Shown here piece after piece: positions 52,453 to 62,573 of a DNA stretch of 64,000 nucleotides (within the stretch, counting starts at the first letter, position 1; the number at the start of each line of letters is the position of its first letter). Where the stretch lies: NCBI RefSeq assembly GCF_003946345.1, contig NZ_RHNY01000006.1, positions 1-64,000 on the forward strand, in the 5' to 3' direction. The position numbers were made by a program, and so were the translations under genes. Source of the DNA: Levilactobacillus tongjiangensis. GTDB taxonomy: Bacteria; Bacillota; Bacilli; Lactobacillales; Lactobacillaceae. The notes under the pieces were generated by a model. The model was not told where the DNA came from. It saw only the letters and a program-made list of their open reading frames with translations, and did not search any database.

Positions 52453-54870
52453 ATGGCCCAGATTGGTCAAGTATTAGTGGACGTTCCCACCATGCAAACG
52501 AACGACCCTTATTCCTACGCCATCCCAGCCGAACTTGAACATCAGGTTGAGGTTGGCATGCGGGTCACGGTTCCCTTTGGCCGCGGTAAACGGGTGGTTT
52601 CCGGCGTGGTCGTGGGTTTGAGTGACGTCACCAATTTTGACGGGCAGCTCAAGTCCATTCAAAGTGTGCTCGACTTAGCGCCCGTCTTGAATACGGAGTT
52701 ACAACAATTAGCCGATTGGCTGGCCGATACGACCTATGCCTTTCGAATTACTTGCATTCAAACCATGTTGCCAAACTTGCTGAAGGCCCAGACGGAGCGC
52801 TTTATTCAGCCAACGACTCCCTTGACGGCCACTGAAATGGCCACGTACTTTCCAGACGGCGCTCCCCGTGAATTCGATGCAGCCAAGCTCGATGATCAAA
52901 CCGTGTCTGGCTTGTTAAAGCTTCAGCGCGCGGGTAAGGTGGAAGTGGTCTATCAGGTCAAGGACCGGGCGGCCGCTAAGACGACAACTGGGATTACGCC
53001 GGCGTTACCGGTTTCCAAGTTGCAGGAGATTCAAGTGACGGTTGCGAAGAAGGCGCCTAAGCAGGCCGATTTATTGGCATATCTGCAGACCATGACTCCC
53101 GACACACCAGTCGCACAATCACAAATCGTGCACCGGGCGGGCGTCAGTGCGGCGGTCATCAACACGGCCGCTGATAAAGGCTGGCTCACGAAGCAACAGA
53201 TTGAGGTTTACCGCGATCCATTTCATCAACCGGTGAAACCGACACAACCGTTAAAATTAAACGCTGAGCAACAGGTAGCCGTTGATCAGATCACCACGGC
53301 AATCGACCAACAGAAAGTTCAAAACTTCTTGGTCGAAGGGGTTACTGGTAGTGGAAAGACAGAAGTGTATCTCCAAAGCATCGCTGTTGCCCTGAATCAG
53401 GGACGCACAGCTTTGATGCTGGTCCCAGAAATTGCGTTGACGCCCCAAATGGTCAACCGCGTGAAAGCCCGGTTTGGCCAACGCGTGGCTGTCTTGCACA
53501 GTGGCTTGTCTAAGGGTGAACAGTATGACGAATGGCGCCGCATCGACAGTGGTGAAGCCACCGTTGTTGTGGGTGCACGTTCAGCCGTGTTTGCGCCCGT
53601 CAAGAATCTGGGAATCATTATCATGGATGAGGAACATGAAAGTAGTTATAAGCAAGATGAAAATCCGCGCTACCACGCTCGGGACGTTGCGCTCTGGCGG
53701 GGGCAGTACAACCAGTGCCCCGTCGTGTTAGGCAGTGCGACCCCGTCCTTGGAGACGCGAGCCCGAGCTGCCAAGGGTCTGTACACGCGGCTTGTGTTAG
53801 CCAAGCGGGTCAATGACCGGCCATTGCCCCCCGTGCACATCGTTGATATGCGTGAGGAGGTTAAGCAGCGGAGCGAGGGTGACTTCTCACAGCCGTTGTT
53901 AACGGCTATTCAAACGCGGTTGGACCGGCACGAACAGATTGTTTTGTTGCTGAACCGGCGGGGTTTTTCTTCCTTTGTCATGTGTCGGGACTGCGGGTTC
54001 GTGTTGAAGTGTCCTAACTGTGATATTTCGCTGACGCTGCACATGGACACGCATACCATGAAGTGCCACTACTGTGGGCATGAGGAAGCAATTCCTCACG
54101 TTTGTCCGAACTGCCATAGCCGCAAGATTCGGTACTACGGCACTGGGACGCAAAAGGTAGAACAAGCCCTGCAACGCGAGTTTCCTAGCGCTAACATTCT
54201 CCGGATGGATGTTGACTCTACCCGACGAAAGGGTGCTCACGAACGAATCTTGCAGAAATTTGGCAAGCACGAAGCAGATATCCTACTCGGGACGCAAATG
54301 ATTGCCAAGGGACTAGACTTTCCTAACGTTACGCTGGTTGGCGTGTTAAACGCCGACACTGCTCTGGGTCTACCAGACTTTCGGGCGAGTGAACGAACCT
54401 TTCAGCTGTTGACTCAGGTCAGTGGCCGGGCTGGACGGGCTAGCAAGCCTGGTGAGGTTTTCATCCAGACGTTTAATCCGGACCATTACGCTATTCAACT
54501 GGCGCAACAACAAGACTACGAGCGCTTCTTCGTTACGGAGATGCACATGCGGCATCAGGGAAGCTATCCGCCGTACTACTTTGCGGTCCAACTGACAGCG
54601 AGCCATGAGGAAGAAGCCGTGGCGGCCAAAGCCATGTTTCAAATTGTGGCGGCCCTAAAGAAGGGACTCAGTCCCGATGCGATTATTCTGGGGCCTACTC
54701 CCAAGGCGATTGCACGGGTCAAGCGGAAGTATTATTATCAAGTTGTGATCAAATATAAGCAAGAACCGCAGTTAAAGCCAGTTCTCGAACAGATTCGACA
54801 GGCCGCCCAAGTACCAGCTCGGCATGGCTTGTCCGTAACGATTGATTCAGAACCAATGAATTTTATGTAG
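52453..54870 (+). CDS. priA: Primosomal helicase PriA
   Basis: An 805-residue helicase that restarts stalled replication forks. N-terminal 3'-DNA-end-binding domain (1-105), a winged helix, helicase core with Walker A GVTGSGKTEVYL (near 297) and DEEH (near 394), and two zinc sites: CRDCGFVLKCPNC and CHYCGHEEAIPHVCPNC. C-terminal motif VSGRAGRASKPG. Length is typical of Firmicutes. Confidence 0.97.
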   Translation: MAQIGQVLVDVPTMQTNDPYSYAIPAELEHQVEVGMRVTVPFGRGKRVVSGVVVGLSDVTNFDGQLKSIQSVLDLAPVLNTELQQLADWLADTTYAFRITCIQTMLPNLLKAQTERFIQPTTPLTATEMATYFPDGAPREFDAAKLDDQTVSGLLKLQRAGKVEVVYQVKDRAAAKTTTGITPALPVSKLQEIQVTVAKKAPKQADLLAYLQTMTPDTPVAQSQIVHRAGVSAAVINTAADKGWLTKQQIEVYRDPFHQPVKPTQPLKLNAEQQVAVDQITTAIDQQKVQNFLVEGVTGSGKTEVYLQSIAVALNQGRTALMLVPEIALTPQMVNRVKARFGQRVAVLHSGLSKGEQYDEWRRIDSGEATVVVGARSAVFAPVKNLGIIIMDEEHESSYKQDENPRYHARDVALWRGQYNQCPVVLGSATPSLETRARAAKGLYTRLVLAKRVNDRPLPPVHIVDMREEVKQRSEGDFSQPLLTAIQTRLDRHEQIVLLLNRRGFSSFVMCRDCGFVLKCPNCDISLTLHMDTHTMKCHYCGHEEAIPHVCPNCHSRKIRYYGTGTQKVEQALQREFPSANILRMDVDSTRRKGAHERILQKFGKHEADILLGTQMIAKGLDFPNVTLVGVLNADTALGLPDFRASERTFQLLTQVSGRAGRASKPGEVFIQTFNPDHYAIQLAQQQDYERFFVTEMHMRHQGSYPPYYFAVQLTASHEEEAVAAKAMFQIVAALKKGLSPDAIILGPTPKAIARVKRKYYYQVVIKYKQEPQLKPVLEQIRQAAQVPARHGLSVTIDSEPMNFM

Positions 54871-54891
54871 ATAAAGAAAGTATGGTGCAAG

Positions 54892-55836
54892 ATGACTTCA
54901 GTAATTTTTATGGGGACTCCCCAATTTTCAGCGCCCATTCTGAGTAGTTTGATCGAACACGACTACGACGTTTTGGCCGTGGTGACCCAACCGGATCGCC
55001 GCGTTGGCCGGAAGCACGTGTTGACGGCTTCACCAGTCAAGCAAGTCGCTGTCGACCACAATATCGAGGTGCTTCAACCCGAAAAGATTTCGGGTAGTCC
55101 AGAGATGCAGCAGGCCATCGACCTCGCGCCGGACCTAATCGTCACGGCGGCGTTCGGTCAATTCTTGCCAACGAAGCTGTTGAAGGCGGCTAAGGTGGCG
55201 GCGGTCAACGTGCACGCCTCTTTGCTGCCAAAGTACCGTGGTGGTGCGCCAGTCCACTACGCCATCATGAATGGTGATAAGGAGACTGGGGTTTCCATCA
55301 TGTTCATGGAAAAGAAAATGGACGCCGGTGATATTCTTTCGCAAAAGGCCATTCCTATCACGGATCAGGATGACGTTGGCAGCATGTTTGATAAGCTCAG
55401 TGACTTGGGTCGCGACCTCCTTTTGGAGACACTGCCGAAGCTGTTAGCCGGTGAAATAACACCAGTGAAGCAGGATGAGGACCAGGTCAGCTTCTCACCA
55501 ACCATCAAGTCCGATGAGGAACGAGTCGATATCACGTTGAGTGCCCGGTTGTTTGACTGCAAGGTGCGGGCATTACGGCCATTTCCAACGGCTCATATTT
55601 ACCTAAATGGTGTCCAGACTAAGCTCTGGCGGGTGGCCGTTTTAGATGAACAGACCGATCTTAAGCCCGGTCAAGTTGTGAGTCGCGACAAGCATCATTT
55701 AGCGATTGCAACTGGGGAACACGGCGTTATCAGTCTGGAAGAATTACAACCAGCAGGGAAACCAAAATTAAGCATTACAGACTTTCTAAACGGGACCACG
55801 GATGAATTAGCCGTTGGTGAACAGGTGGCAGAATAA
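54892..55836 (+). CDS. fmt: Methionyl-tRNA formyltransferase
   Basis: A 314-residue enzyme that formylates initiator Met-tRNA with 10-formyl-THF. The catalytic region is NVHASLLPKYRGGAPVHYAI (Asn, His near 109-111) with Asp in KMDAGDILSQ. The C-terminal OB domain (about 206-310) binds tRNA. Its stop codon overlaps the rsmB start (TAATG). Confidence 0.97.
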   Translation: MTSVIFMGTPQFSAPILSSLIEHDYDVLAVVTQPDRRVGRKHVLTASPVKQVAVDHNIEVLQPEKISGSPEMQQAIDLAPDLIVTAAFGQFLPTKLLKAAKVAAVNVHASLLPKYRGGAPVHYAIMNGDKETGVSIMFMEKKMDAGDILSQKAIPITDQDDVGSMFDKLSDLGRDLLLETLPKLLAGEITPVKQDEDQVSFSPTIKSDEERVDITLSARLFDCKVRALRPFPTAHIYLNGVQTKLWRVAVLDEQTDLKPGQVVSRDKHHLAIATGEHGVISLEELQPAGKPKLSITDFLNGTTDELAVGEQVAE

Positions 55837-57179
55837 TGACGAAAAATACAACTCCTCGGGCCTTAGCGGTCGAGGCTTTAACACGGGTCGCTAACGGGGC
55901 CTACTCAAACTTACAATTGGAACAAACTCTGGAAAGTCACGCGTTGAGTGACGTTGACCGGCGCTTTGTGACCAACTTGGTCTACGGGACTATTCAACAC
56001 CGACTGACCTTGGAATACTATTTGGAGGGCTTCGTTAAGCCCAACCAAAAAGTTTTACCCTGGGTAAAAATGACGTTGTTAGTCGCACTCTATCAAGAAA
56101 TCTACTTGGACCGTGTTCCCAAGCGGGCCATCTTTAACGAAGCCATTCAATTGGCTAAGGACCGGGGTCACGAAGGCATCCGACGGTTTGTCACGGGTGT
56201 ACTGCACGCCATGGACCGTCAAGGGTTACCAGACATTGCGGCCATTAAAGACCCAACCAAGTGTCTAAGCCTGCAATACTCAGTTCCCGAATGGTTGATC
56301 ACGGCCTTACAGGAACAAGTTGGTGCCGACAAGACCTTGAAGATCTTAGAGACTATTAACCAACCAGCTGAACAATCCGTACGTGTCAACGTTGCGGTTA
56401 CCACGGTCGAAGCCGTTGAACAGGCGTTAAACGACGAAGGTTACACAGTCACTCACAGTGAAGTGGCAGGGGATGCCTTCCGTTTGGACGATGCTGCAGC
56501 TAACCAAAGCAAAGCATTTGCTGATGGTCGCCTGACGATTCAAGATGAGAGTGCCATGTTACCAGTAGAAGCTTTACAGATTCGACCTGGTGATCAGGTG
56601 TTGGATGCCTGTGCGGCACCTGGTGGGAAGACCACCCAAATCGCTGCGCACCTCGATGCTCATTCAGGTGGTAAGGTCACTGCTTTGGATCTGCATCCCA
56701 AGAAAGTAGCTCTGATCGAAGCCAACGCGGAACGGCTACACGTGGCTGACCGCGTGGATGCCGTCGCCTTGGATGCCCGGGAAATCGACCAGGCTTATCC
56801 CAAGAAAATGTTCGACCGAATTCTAGTCGATGCGCCTTGTTCTGGGCTAGGCCTGATTCGTCGGAAACCAGAAATTCGTTACGAAAAAACGCCTGAAGAT
56901 ATCCAATCATTACAACGGGTACAGTTAGGAATCTTGGACGCCGTGAGCGCCAAGGTTAAGCCTAATGGTATCTTGGTCTACAGTACCTGCACCATTTTGG
57001 ACACGGAAAACACGGACGTCGCCACCAAGTTCCTGGCGGACCATCCTGAATTCGAGTCCATGCGGGTCGAGACTAGTCAACAACTGAAAGATGATCGCAC
57101 GAACGATACCTTAAAGATCTATCCGGATGATTTTGATTCCGATGGTTTCTTCGTGAGTGCCTTTCGTCGTAAGAAGTAG
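55836..57179 (+). CDS. rsmB: 16S rRNA m5C967 methyltransferase RsmB
   Basis: A 447-residue enzyme (also Sun/Fmu). An N-terminal NusB-like RNA-binding domain (1-140) precedes the methyltransferase domain with SAM motif LDACAAPGGKTTQIAAHL (near 255), the first Cys in VDAPCSGLGLIRRKPE (near 331) and the catalytic Cys in VYSTCTI (near 387). Starts at the base where fmt ends. Confidence 0.96.
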   Translation: MTKNTTPRALAVEALTRVANGAYSNLQLEQTLESHALSDVDRRFVTNLVYGTIQHRLTLEYYLEGFVKPNQKVLPWVKMTLLVALYQEIYLDRVPKRAIFNEAIQLAKDRGHEGIRRFVTGVLHAMDRQGLPDIAAIKDPTKCLSLQYSVPEWLITALQEQVGADKTLKILETINQPAEQSVRVNVAVTTVEAVEQALNDEGYTVTHSEVAGDAFRLDDAAANQSKAFADGRLTIQDESAMLPVEALQIRPGDQVLDACAAPGGKTTQIAAHLDAHSGGKVTALDLHPKKVALIEANAERLHVADRVDAVALDAREIDQAYPKKMFDRILVDAPCSGLGLIRRKPEIRYEKTPEDIQSLQRVQLGILDAVSAKVKPNGILVYSTCTILDTENTDVATKFLADHPEFESMRVETSQQLKDDRTNDTLKIYPDDFDSDGFFVSAFRRKK

Positions 57180-57191
57180 GGGTGAGTGCTA

Positions 57192-57938
57192 ATGGAAGTC
57201 GCATACCGAACGTCCATTGGGAAGCAACGCAATGATAACGAAGACTACGTCGATGTATATACCAACCAAGCTGGTCAGCATCTGGCCATTATTGCGGATG
57301 GCATCGGCGGTCACCAGGGGGGCGACGTGGCAAGTGCCATGGCGGTGTCCCACCTGGGGCATGAGTTTGAACAGACTCACTTAACCACCCCTGCGGCTGC
57401 TCGTGACTGGATCACCACTGAAATCACGGCAGAAAATCAGTCGATCATCGACAAGTCCAACCAGTTTGCAGATTTAAACGGCATGGGCACGACCCTGGTG
57501 GCAGCCCTGTACTTTACGGATGAGGTCGTCATTGCCAGCATTGGTGATTCACGCGCTTACCTCCTGCGAGATGACGTTTTACGCCAACTGACTGAGGACC
57601 ATTCGTTGGTCAACGAGTTGGTTAAACGCGGTGAAATCAGTAAGCAGGCTGCGCGGCACCATCCCCAAAAGAACGTCATCATTCGTTCACTGGGAATCTC
57701 AACGGACGCCCGCTTTGACCTCAACACGTACCCGTTAGTCAGGGGCGACCAACTCATGCTCTGTACCGATGGCTTGACCAATATGGTCGATGATGCAGCC
57801 ATTAAAGACGTGTTGTTAAGTGACCTGACGCCCACTGAAAAGTGTGATGATTTGGTTAACTTGGCCAACGCTGCCGGTGGCTTGGACAATATTACGGTCT
57901 TACTGATCACCAACTCGGGGCAGGAGGTGGCTGACTAA
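57192..57938 (+). CDS. stp: PP2C-type Ser/Thr phosphatase Stp/PrpC
   Basis: A 248-residue metal-dependent phosphatase that reverses PknB phosphorylation. PPM motifs in order: RTSIGKQRNDNEDYVDV, IIADGIGGHQGGDVAS (metal Asp near 36), GMGTTLVAAL, IGDSRAYLL, LTEDHS, LMLCTDGLTNMV and GGLDNITVLLI. ATG 57192 follows AGGGGTGAG; GTG 57186 is an alternative. Its stop codon overlaps the pknB start. Confidence 0.95.
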   Translation: MEVAYRTSIGKQRNDNEDYVDVYTNQAGQHLAIIADGIGGHQGGDVASAMAVSHLGHEFEQTHLTTPAAARDWITTEITAENQSIIDKSNQFADLNGMGTTLVAALYFTDEVVIASIGDSRAYLLRDDVLRQLTEDHSLVNELVKRGEISKQAARHHPQKNVIIRSLGISTDARFDLNTYPLVRGDQLMLCTDGLTNMVDDAAIKDVLLSDLTPTEKCDDLVNLANAAGGLDNITVLLITNSGQEVAD

Positions 57939-59974
57939 TGCGGACCGGTTATACGCTAAATGGCCGCTACCGTATCATCCGCGCTCTGGGCGAAGGCGGT
58001 ATGGCCAACGTTTACTTAGCACATGATTTGATTCTTGACCGGGATGTCTCGGTCAAGCTGCTGCGCCTCGATTTAAGAGACGATCCCGGGACGATTCGAC
58101 GGTTCCAGCGTGAAGCGTTGGCAGCCACCGAACTGGTTCATTCCAACATCGTTCAGGTCTACGACGTGGGCGAGGAAAATGGAATGCAGTACCTGGTCAT
58201 GGAGTACGTCGAGGGAACCGACCTAAAGGCGTACATTAAGGACCACTTTCCAATTGCTTATCAAGAGGTCATCCAGATCATGGAGCAGATCCTGAGTGCC
58301 GTGAAGATGGCCCATGAACACAACATTATTCACCGGGACCTAAAGCCCCAAAACATTCTGATCGATCGCAACCGGGTAGCTAAGATCACCGATTTCGGGA
58401 TTGCGGTGGCCCTGTCAGAACACAGCTTGACGCAAACCAATACCGTTTTAGGCTCCGTTCACTACCTGTCGCCTGAACAGGCCCGTGGAGGGATGGCGAC
58501 GAAGCAATCCGACATCTACTCGCTGGGCATCATGCTTTACGAAATGTTGACGGGCACCGTGCCGTTTGAAGGTGAGACGGCTGTTTCCATTGCCCTGAAG
58601 CACTTCCAGTCGGAGATTCCGTCCGTCAGAGACATTGACCCGCGGATTCCGCAGGCGTTGGAAAACGTGGTCTTGAAGGCGACGTCTAAACGACCAGCGG
58701 ACCGCTACACTGATGTTGAAAGCATGGCGGAAGACTTGAAGACGTCGTTATCACCCAAACGGGCGGGCGAGGTTAAGTTTGTGCCAGCCAATGACGATGA
58801 CGGTGAGACGAAGGTCTTGCCGGCGAGTGCGTTAAGCTCCGCACCGTTACCCGCTTCTGCGGCCACCAAGTCTGAACCAGAAGACTCATCTGCGGCGGCC
58901 ACTATGACACAAGATGACTCGACCCCGGCTAAGGGCAAAAAGAAACGGAAGAAGTCACGCCACCCCCGTCGGCGAAAATTTTTGCTGGCTGGATTGGTTG
59001 CATTGCTACTGATCTTGGGTGTTTTAATTGGCATGGCCATTTTTAAGCCCCAGATGACCAGTGTGCCAAGCGTCATTGGTCGGAAGGAAGCAACGGCACG
59101 TACCGAGCTTAAAACGGCTCATTTGACTGTTGGTGAGGTCCACAAGACAGCTAGCAGCAAGGTTAAGGTCAACCGGGTCGTGCGGACGGAACCGCGTTCA
59201 GGAACGCAGCTCAAACGGCAGTCGGCGGTCGACCTGTGGATCAGCACAGGCCCCAAGCGGTTCAAGCTGGGCAACTACCAGGGCGATTCGTACGCGAGCA
59301 CGGCAGCCAAACTGGAGGCGTTGGGCTTCACGGTTCACCGTGAGTCCGTGCACTCCAGTAGCGTGCCGGCTGGGAAAATTATCCAACAGAGCATTGCGGC
59401 CGGCAAAAACGTGGTACCGGCGAACAGCGACATGACTTTTAGTGTGTCGACTGGCTCGGCGACCGTCACGTTGGCCGACCTGTCAAACAAGACGAAAGCC
59501 CAAGCACAGAAGTATGCCACTGATCACAACTTGAACCTGGCCTTCCAGTACGCCTATTCAACCGACGTTGCCAAGGACCACGTCATTAAGCAGTCACCAG
59601 GTGAGGGCGCCGTGGTTCACGAAGGTGATGAAGTGACACTGACGATTTCGCGTGGTGAGCAAAAGGCTGATAGTACGAGTACCGATAAGTTCAGTGTTAA
59701 CGTTAAGATTCCGTTTGATGATAGTTCAGATGAGAGCGATGCGGCTGACGATTCAGATAGCAGTAGCAGTAGTTCGTCATCGACGGCCAACTTGGTTCAG
59801 ATTTATTTGAAGGATCAGGACCACGGGCTAAGTTCAATCTACAAACAGATGACGATTACAGCGGATACGACGGTGACCCTGCCATTTACGGTAGCGGCGG
59901 GCAAATCGGGCGCTTATAAGGTCGTTCGTGACGGCCACGTCATTGCTTCAGATAATCATGTCACGAAAAATTAG
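57938..59974 (+). CDS. pknB: PASTA-domain Ser/Thr protein kinase PknB/PrkC
   Basis: A 678-residue membrane kinase that senses cell-wall fragments or lipid II and controls wall synthesis. The kinase domain (1-270) has GEGGMANVYLA, Lys40 in VSVKLLR, IIHRDLKPQNIL (near 132), DFGIA and SPEQARG. A membrane segment (about 347-369) is preceded by a basic RKKSRHPRRRKF run. Three PASTA repeats (about 370-580) follow, then a Ser/Asp linker and a C-terminal beta-rich tail of about 60 residues (KSGAYKVVRDGHVI). Coupled to stp by a shared base. Confidence 0.96.
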   Translation: MRTGYTLNGRYRIIRALGEGGMANVYLAHDLILDRDVSVKLLRLDLRDDPGTIRRFQREALAATELVHSNIVQVYDVGEENGMQYLVMEYVEGTDLKAYIKDHFPIAYQEVIQIMEQILSAVKMAHEHNIIHRDLKPQNILIDRNRVAKITDFGIAVALSEHSLTQTNTVLGSVHYLSPEQARGGMATKQSDIYSLGIMLYEMLTGTVPFEGETAVSIALKHFQSEIPSVRDIDPRIPQALENVVLKATSKRPADRYTDVESMAEDLKTSLSPKRAGEVKFVPANDDDGETKVLPASALSSAPLPASAATKSEPEDSSAAATMTQDDSTPAKGKKKRKKSRHPRRRKFLLAGLVALLLILGVLIGMAIFKPQMTSVPSVIGRKEATARTELKTAHLTVGEVHKTASSKVKVNRVVRTEPRSGTQLKRQSAVDLWISTGPKRFKLGNYQGDSYASTAAKLEALGFTVHRESVHSSSVPAGKIIQQSIAAGKNVVPANSDMTFSVSTGSATVTLADLSNKTKAQAQKYATDHNLNLAFQYAYSTDVAKDHVIKQSPGEGAVVHEGDEVTLTISRGEQKADSTSTDKFSVNVKIPFDDSSDESDAADDSDSSSSSSSSTANLVQIYLKDQDHGLSSIYKQMTITADTTVTLPFTVAAGKSGAYKVVRDGHVIASDNHVTKN

Positions 59975-59989
59975 GAAAAAGCCTGCATT

Positions 59990-60034
59990 TAACGCTCAGT
60001 TCTTTTATAATGAAAGAGGACTGAGCTTTTGTGT
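59990..60034 (+). terminator. Possible terminator or attenuator between pknB and rsgA
   Basis: GCTCAGTTCTTT and AAAGAGGACTGAGC (60-base region around 60010) form a stem enclosing TATAATG, followed by only four T. It may be a weak terminator; the loop TATAAT could also be a -10 for rsgA. Confidence 0.4.
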
Positions 60035-60076
60035 AGAATCAGCCAGATAGAAACACAAGAATAAAGGAGGTGCTGC

Positions 60077-60973
60077 ATGTCAGAGGGACAAATTCGCCAA
60101 TCGCTGAGCGGCTTCTATGACGTTTTCAGTGACGGTAAAATGTACCGGACCCGTGCGCGGGGGAATTTTCGCAAGCGGCGGATCACACCATTGGTGGGGG
60201 ATCGCGTGACGTTTGAGAGTTCAACGCCCAAGGAAGGCTACATTTTAGAAATCTTACCGCGGGATAATTCATTGACCCGGCCACCCGTTTCTAACATTGA
60301 TCAGGGAGTCGTCGTGACGGCGGTCGCGGCGCCAGAATTTTCGACCAATTTATTGGATCGTCAGCTGATTGCGCTTGAGGTCAGTGGTATTCAGCCAGTT
60401 ATCTACTTTACGAAGACTGACTTGATTGAAGATGCCCGGTACCAGGAGTTTGAAGAACTGGCAGCGGGTTACCGAAAGATCGGTTATCAGGTGTGCCTGA
60501 CCCGGGAACCATTTGCGACGGCAGGTCTAGATCAACTGAAGGCCACGCTGGCTGACAAGGAGACCGTGATTATGGGACAGACCGGTGCGGGGAAGTCCAC
60601 GCTGCTGAACCACATTTCACCAGAGCTAACGTTGGCGACCGGTGAGATTTCCACGGCCTTGAATCGGGGCCGGCATACGACGCGTAAAGTGAGTCTGATG
60701 CCGGTGGCCGGCGGGTTAGTGGCCGATACGCCAGGGTTCTCGTCATATGACACCTTGACTATCGATTACCGGGAGCTTGGGCAGTATTTTCCAGAGTTCT
60801 TGGCCCTATCCAGTGGGTGTCGTTTCCGGGGTTGCGTTCACGTCAATGAGCCAGGGTGTGCCGTCAAGGACGCCTTAGCCGCTGGCGATTTGATGCAAAG
60901 CCGGTATGATAACTACCTGTTATTACTTACGTTGTTAAAGAATCAAAAACCAATTTATAACAAGAAGAAATGA
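60077..60973 (+). CDS. rsgA: Ribosome small-subunit GTPase RsgA
   Basis: A 298-residue circularly permuted GTPase that checks late 30S assembly. N-terminal OB fold (1-68), then G4 YFTKTDL, G1 GQTGAGKSTLLN (near 172), G3 DTPGFSSY and the C-terminal zinc site CRFRGCVHVNEPGC (near 254). Ribosome site AAAGGAGGTG. Confidence 0.96.
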   Translation: MSEGQIRQSLSGFYDVFSDGKMYRTRARGNFRKRRITPLVGDRVTFESSTPKEGYILEILPRDNSLTRPPVSNIDQGVVVTAVAAPEFSTNLLDRQLIALEVSGIQPVIYFTKTDLIEDARYQEFEELAAGYRKIGYQVCLTREPFATAGLDQLKATLADKETVIMGQTGAGKSTLLNHISPELTLATGEISTALNRGRHTTRKVSLMPVAGGLVADTPGFSSYDTLTIDYRELGQYFPEFLALSSGCRFRGCVHVNEPGCAVKDALAAGDLMQSRYDNYLLLLTLLKNQKPIYNKKK

Positions 60974-60985
60974 GGAAGAGAATTT

Positions 60986-61639
60986 ATGATTAAAGTAGCG
61001 CCTTCAATTTTAAGTGCCGATTATGTCAACTTACAACCAGATATCGAAAAGGTGGACCAAGCTGGAGCAGAGGTCTTACACATCGACATCATGGACGGTA
61101 GCTTCGTCCCTGCATTATCTTACGGTCCAGGTTGGGTCAAGGCGATTCGGCCAATCACGAAGATGGTCTTAGACGTTCACATGATGGTTCAAAATCCAGA
61201 ACGTTACGTTGAAGACTTTGCCAAGGCTGGCGCTGACATCATCGGTGTCCACGTTGAAGCAACGCCACACATTCACCGGGCCTTACAAATGATCCAAAAC
61301 GCTGGTGCTACGCCAGAAGTTGTTATCAACCCTGGGACACCAGTTTCCGCCATCCTGCCAGTCTTAGACATGGTTGGCCAAGTTTTGGTCATGACCGTTA
61401 ACCCTGGTTTTGGTGGTCAGAAGTTCTTACAAAGCACGGTTTCCAAGATTGCTGAATTGGACGCAATCAAGAAGGAAAAAGGCTATGACTTCGATATCGA
61501 AGTTGATGGTGGAGTCAACGACCAAACCGTTGTTGACTGTGCCAAGGCTGGTGCGACCGTTGCAGTGGCTGGTTCATACGTCTTCAACGCAGACGACCCA
61601 GCTGCTCGGATCAAAGCCTTAAAGGACGCAACGAAGTAA
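60986..61639 (+). CDS. rpe: Ribulose-phosphate 3-epimerase
   Basis: A 217-residue TIM-barrel enzyme converting ribulose-5-P to xylulose-5-P, feeding phosphoketolase. Motifs: PSILSADYVNL, HIDIMDGSFVPALSYG (metal Asp near 35), DVHMMVQNP, VNPGFGGQKF, EVDGGVN. Stop codon shares a base with the thiN start. Confidence 0.97.
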   Translation: MIKVAPSILSADYVNLQPDIEKVDQAGAEVLHIDIMDGSFVPALSYGPGWVKAIRPITKMVLDVHMMVQNPERYVEDFAKAGADIIGVHVEATPHIHRALQMIQNAGATPEVVINPGTPVSAILPVLDMVGQVLVMTVNPGFGGQKFLQSTVSKIAELDAIKKEKGYDFDIEVDGGVNDQTVVDCAKAGATVAVAGSYVFNADDPAARIKALKDATK

Positions 61640-62313
61640 TGCTACGGGGCGGAACGTTTAATCTACTCGTGGGCGGTCCCAAGGCCAATTGGCCGGCCGA
61701 CTTCGCTGAGAATATCGTTGGCCCCTGGATTGGCGTTGACCGGGGGACGTTACGGTTGATCGATAATAATGTCCAACCGGTAGCTGCTATTGGGGACTTT
61801 GATTCCCTAGCAGCGCCGGAGTTGCAACGGGTACGCCGGAATGTGAAAGACATTCGGCAATCCCAACCTGAAAAAGATTTTACGGATACCCAAATGGCCG
61901 TGTCAGTTGCGTTTAACGACTATGCTGCTGAACGGGTAGACATCTACGGTGCCACCGGTGGTCGAATCGACCATTTTCTGGCCAACCTGTTTTTGGTGTT
62001 GGAACCGCAATTTAAGGCTTATGCCAGTCAGATTCGTCTGATCGATAAGCAAAATACGATTTCGTTCTACCTCCCTGGTCATTACACGTTGGAGAAGGAG
62101 CCAGATAAAAATTATCTGGCGTTCATTCCTTTAACTCCCATTGACCATTTAAGCCTGATCAATGAAAAGTATCAGCTACACAATGAACCGATTCCATATC
62201 CGATTTCGTTTGCTAGCAATGAGTTTGTGGGGAAGACTGGTGAATTTCAGTTCGATACCGGTTTACTCTGCGTTATTCAAAGCTGTGATACTTACGAAGC
62301 TCGGCATGAATAA
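61639..62313 (+). CDS. thiN: Thiamine pyrophosphokinase
   Basis: A 224-residue enzyme transferring pyrophosphate to thiamine. Motifs GVDRGTLRLI (near 35), AIGDFDSL, EKDFTDTQMA and GATGGRIDHFLANL are all present. Overlaps rpe by one base. A terminator stands ten bases after the stop and a repeat element five bases after that. Confidence 0.94.
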   Translation: MLRGGTFNLLVGGPKANWPADFAENIVGPWIGVDRGTLRLIDNNVQPVAAIGDFDSLAAPELQRVRRNVKDIRQSQPEKDFTDTQMAVSVAFNDYAAERVDIYGATGGRIDHFLANLFLVLEPQFKAYASQIRLIDKQNTISFYLPGHYTLEKEPDKNYLAFIPLTPIDHLSLINEKYQLHNEPIPYPISFASNEFVGKTGEFQFDTGLLCVIQSCDTYEARHE

Positions 62314-62322
62314 GGTTTAAAT

Positions 62323-62367
62323 TACTCGTGGTTACCGCTAAACTTGCGGTGACTGCGAGTTTTTTGT
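62323..62367 (+). terminator. Terminator of the thiN operon
   Basis: ACTCGTGGTTACCGC (62323-62337) and GCGGTGACTGCGAGT (62346-62360) pair with two mismatches, followed by six T. Confidence 0.88.
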
Positions 62368-62370
62368 TGT

Positions 62371-62573
62371 GCCGCCTGCGGCTGCCAGGACTGGAACCGG
62401 CTGTGGGGTCGCTTCCGGCCTGAGAAGCGGTCCTCCAGCTCAACTTGAAGCCTTTCGCAGACCACGCAAGTCTCCAAGCTTGCCCCATGGTGTAAGTTCG
62501 GGCAGAGCCCACCCAAACTAACACCATCGACACCGCCGGTCCCAGTCCTGGCAACCTCCGGCTACATTGATGT
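62371..62573 (+). repeat. Dispersed structured intergenic element, type B', copy 8
   Basis: Closing stem TGCCAGGACTGGAACCGG (62383-62400) with CCGGTCCCAGTCCTGGCA (62536-62553), 17 of 18. P2 CGCTTC/GAAGCG enclosing CGGCCTGA. Central stem CTTGAAGCCTT...AAGTCTCCAAG (62444-62478). P4 ATGGTGTAAGTTCGGGC with GCCC...AACTAACACCAT (62487-62527). Starts five bases after the thiN terminator T-run. Confidence 0.85.
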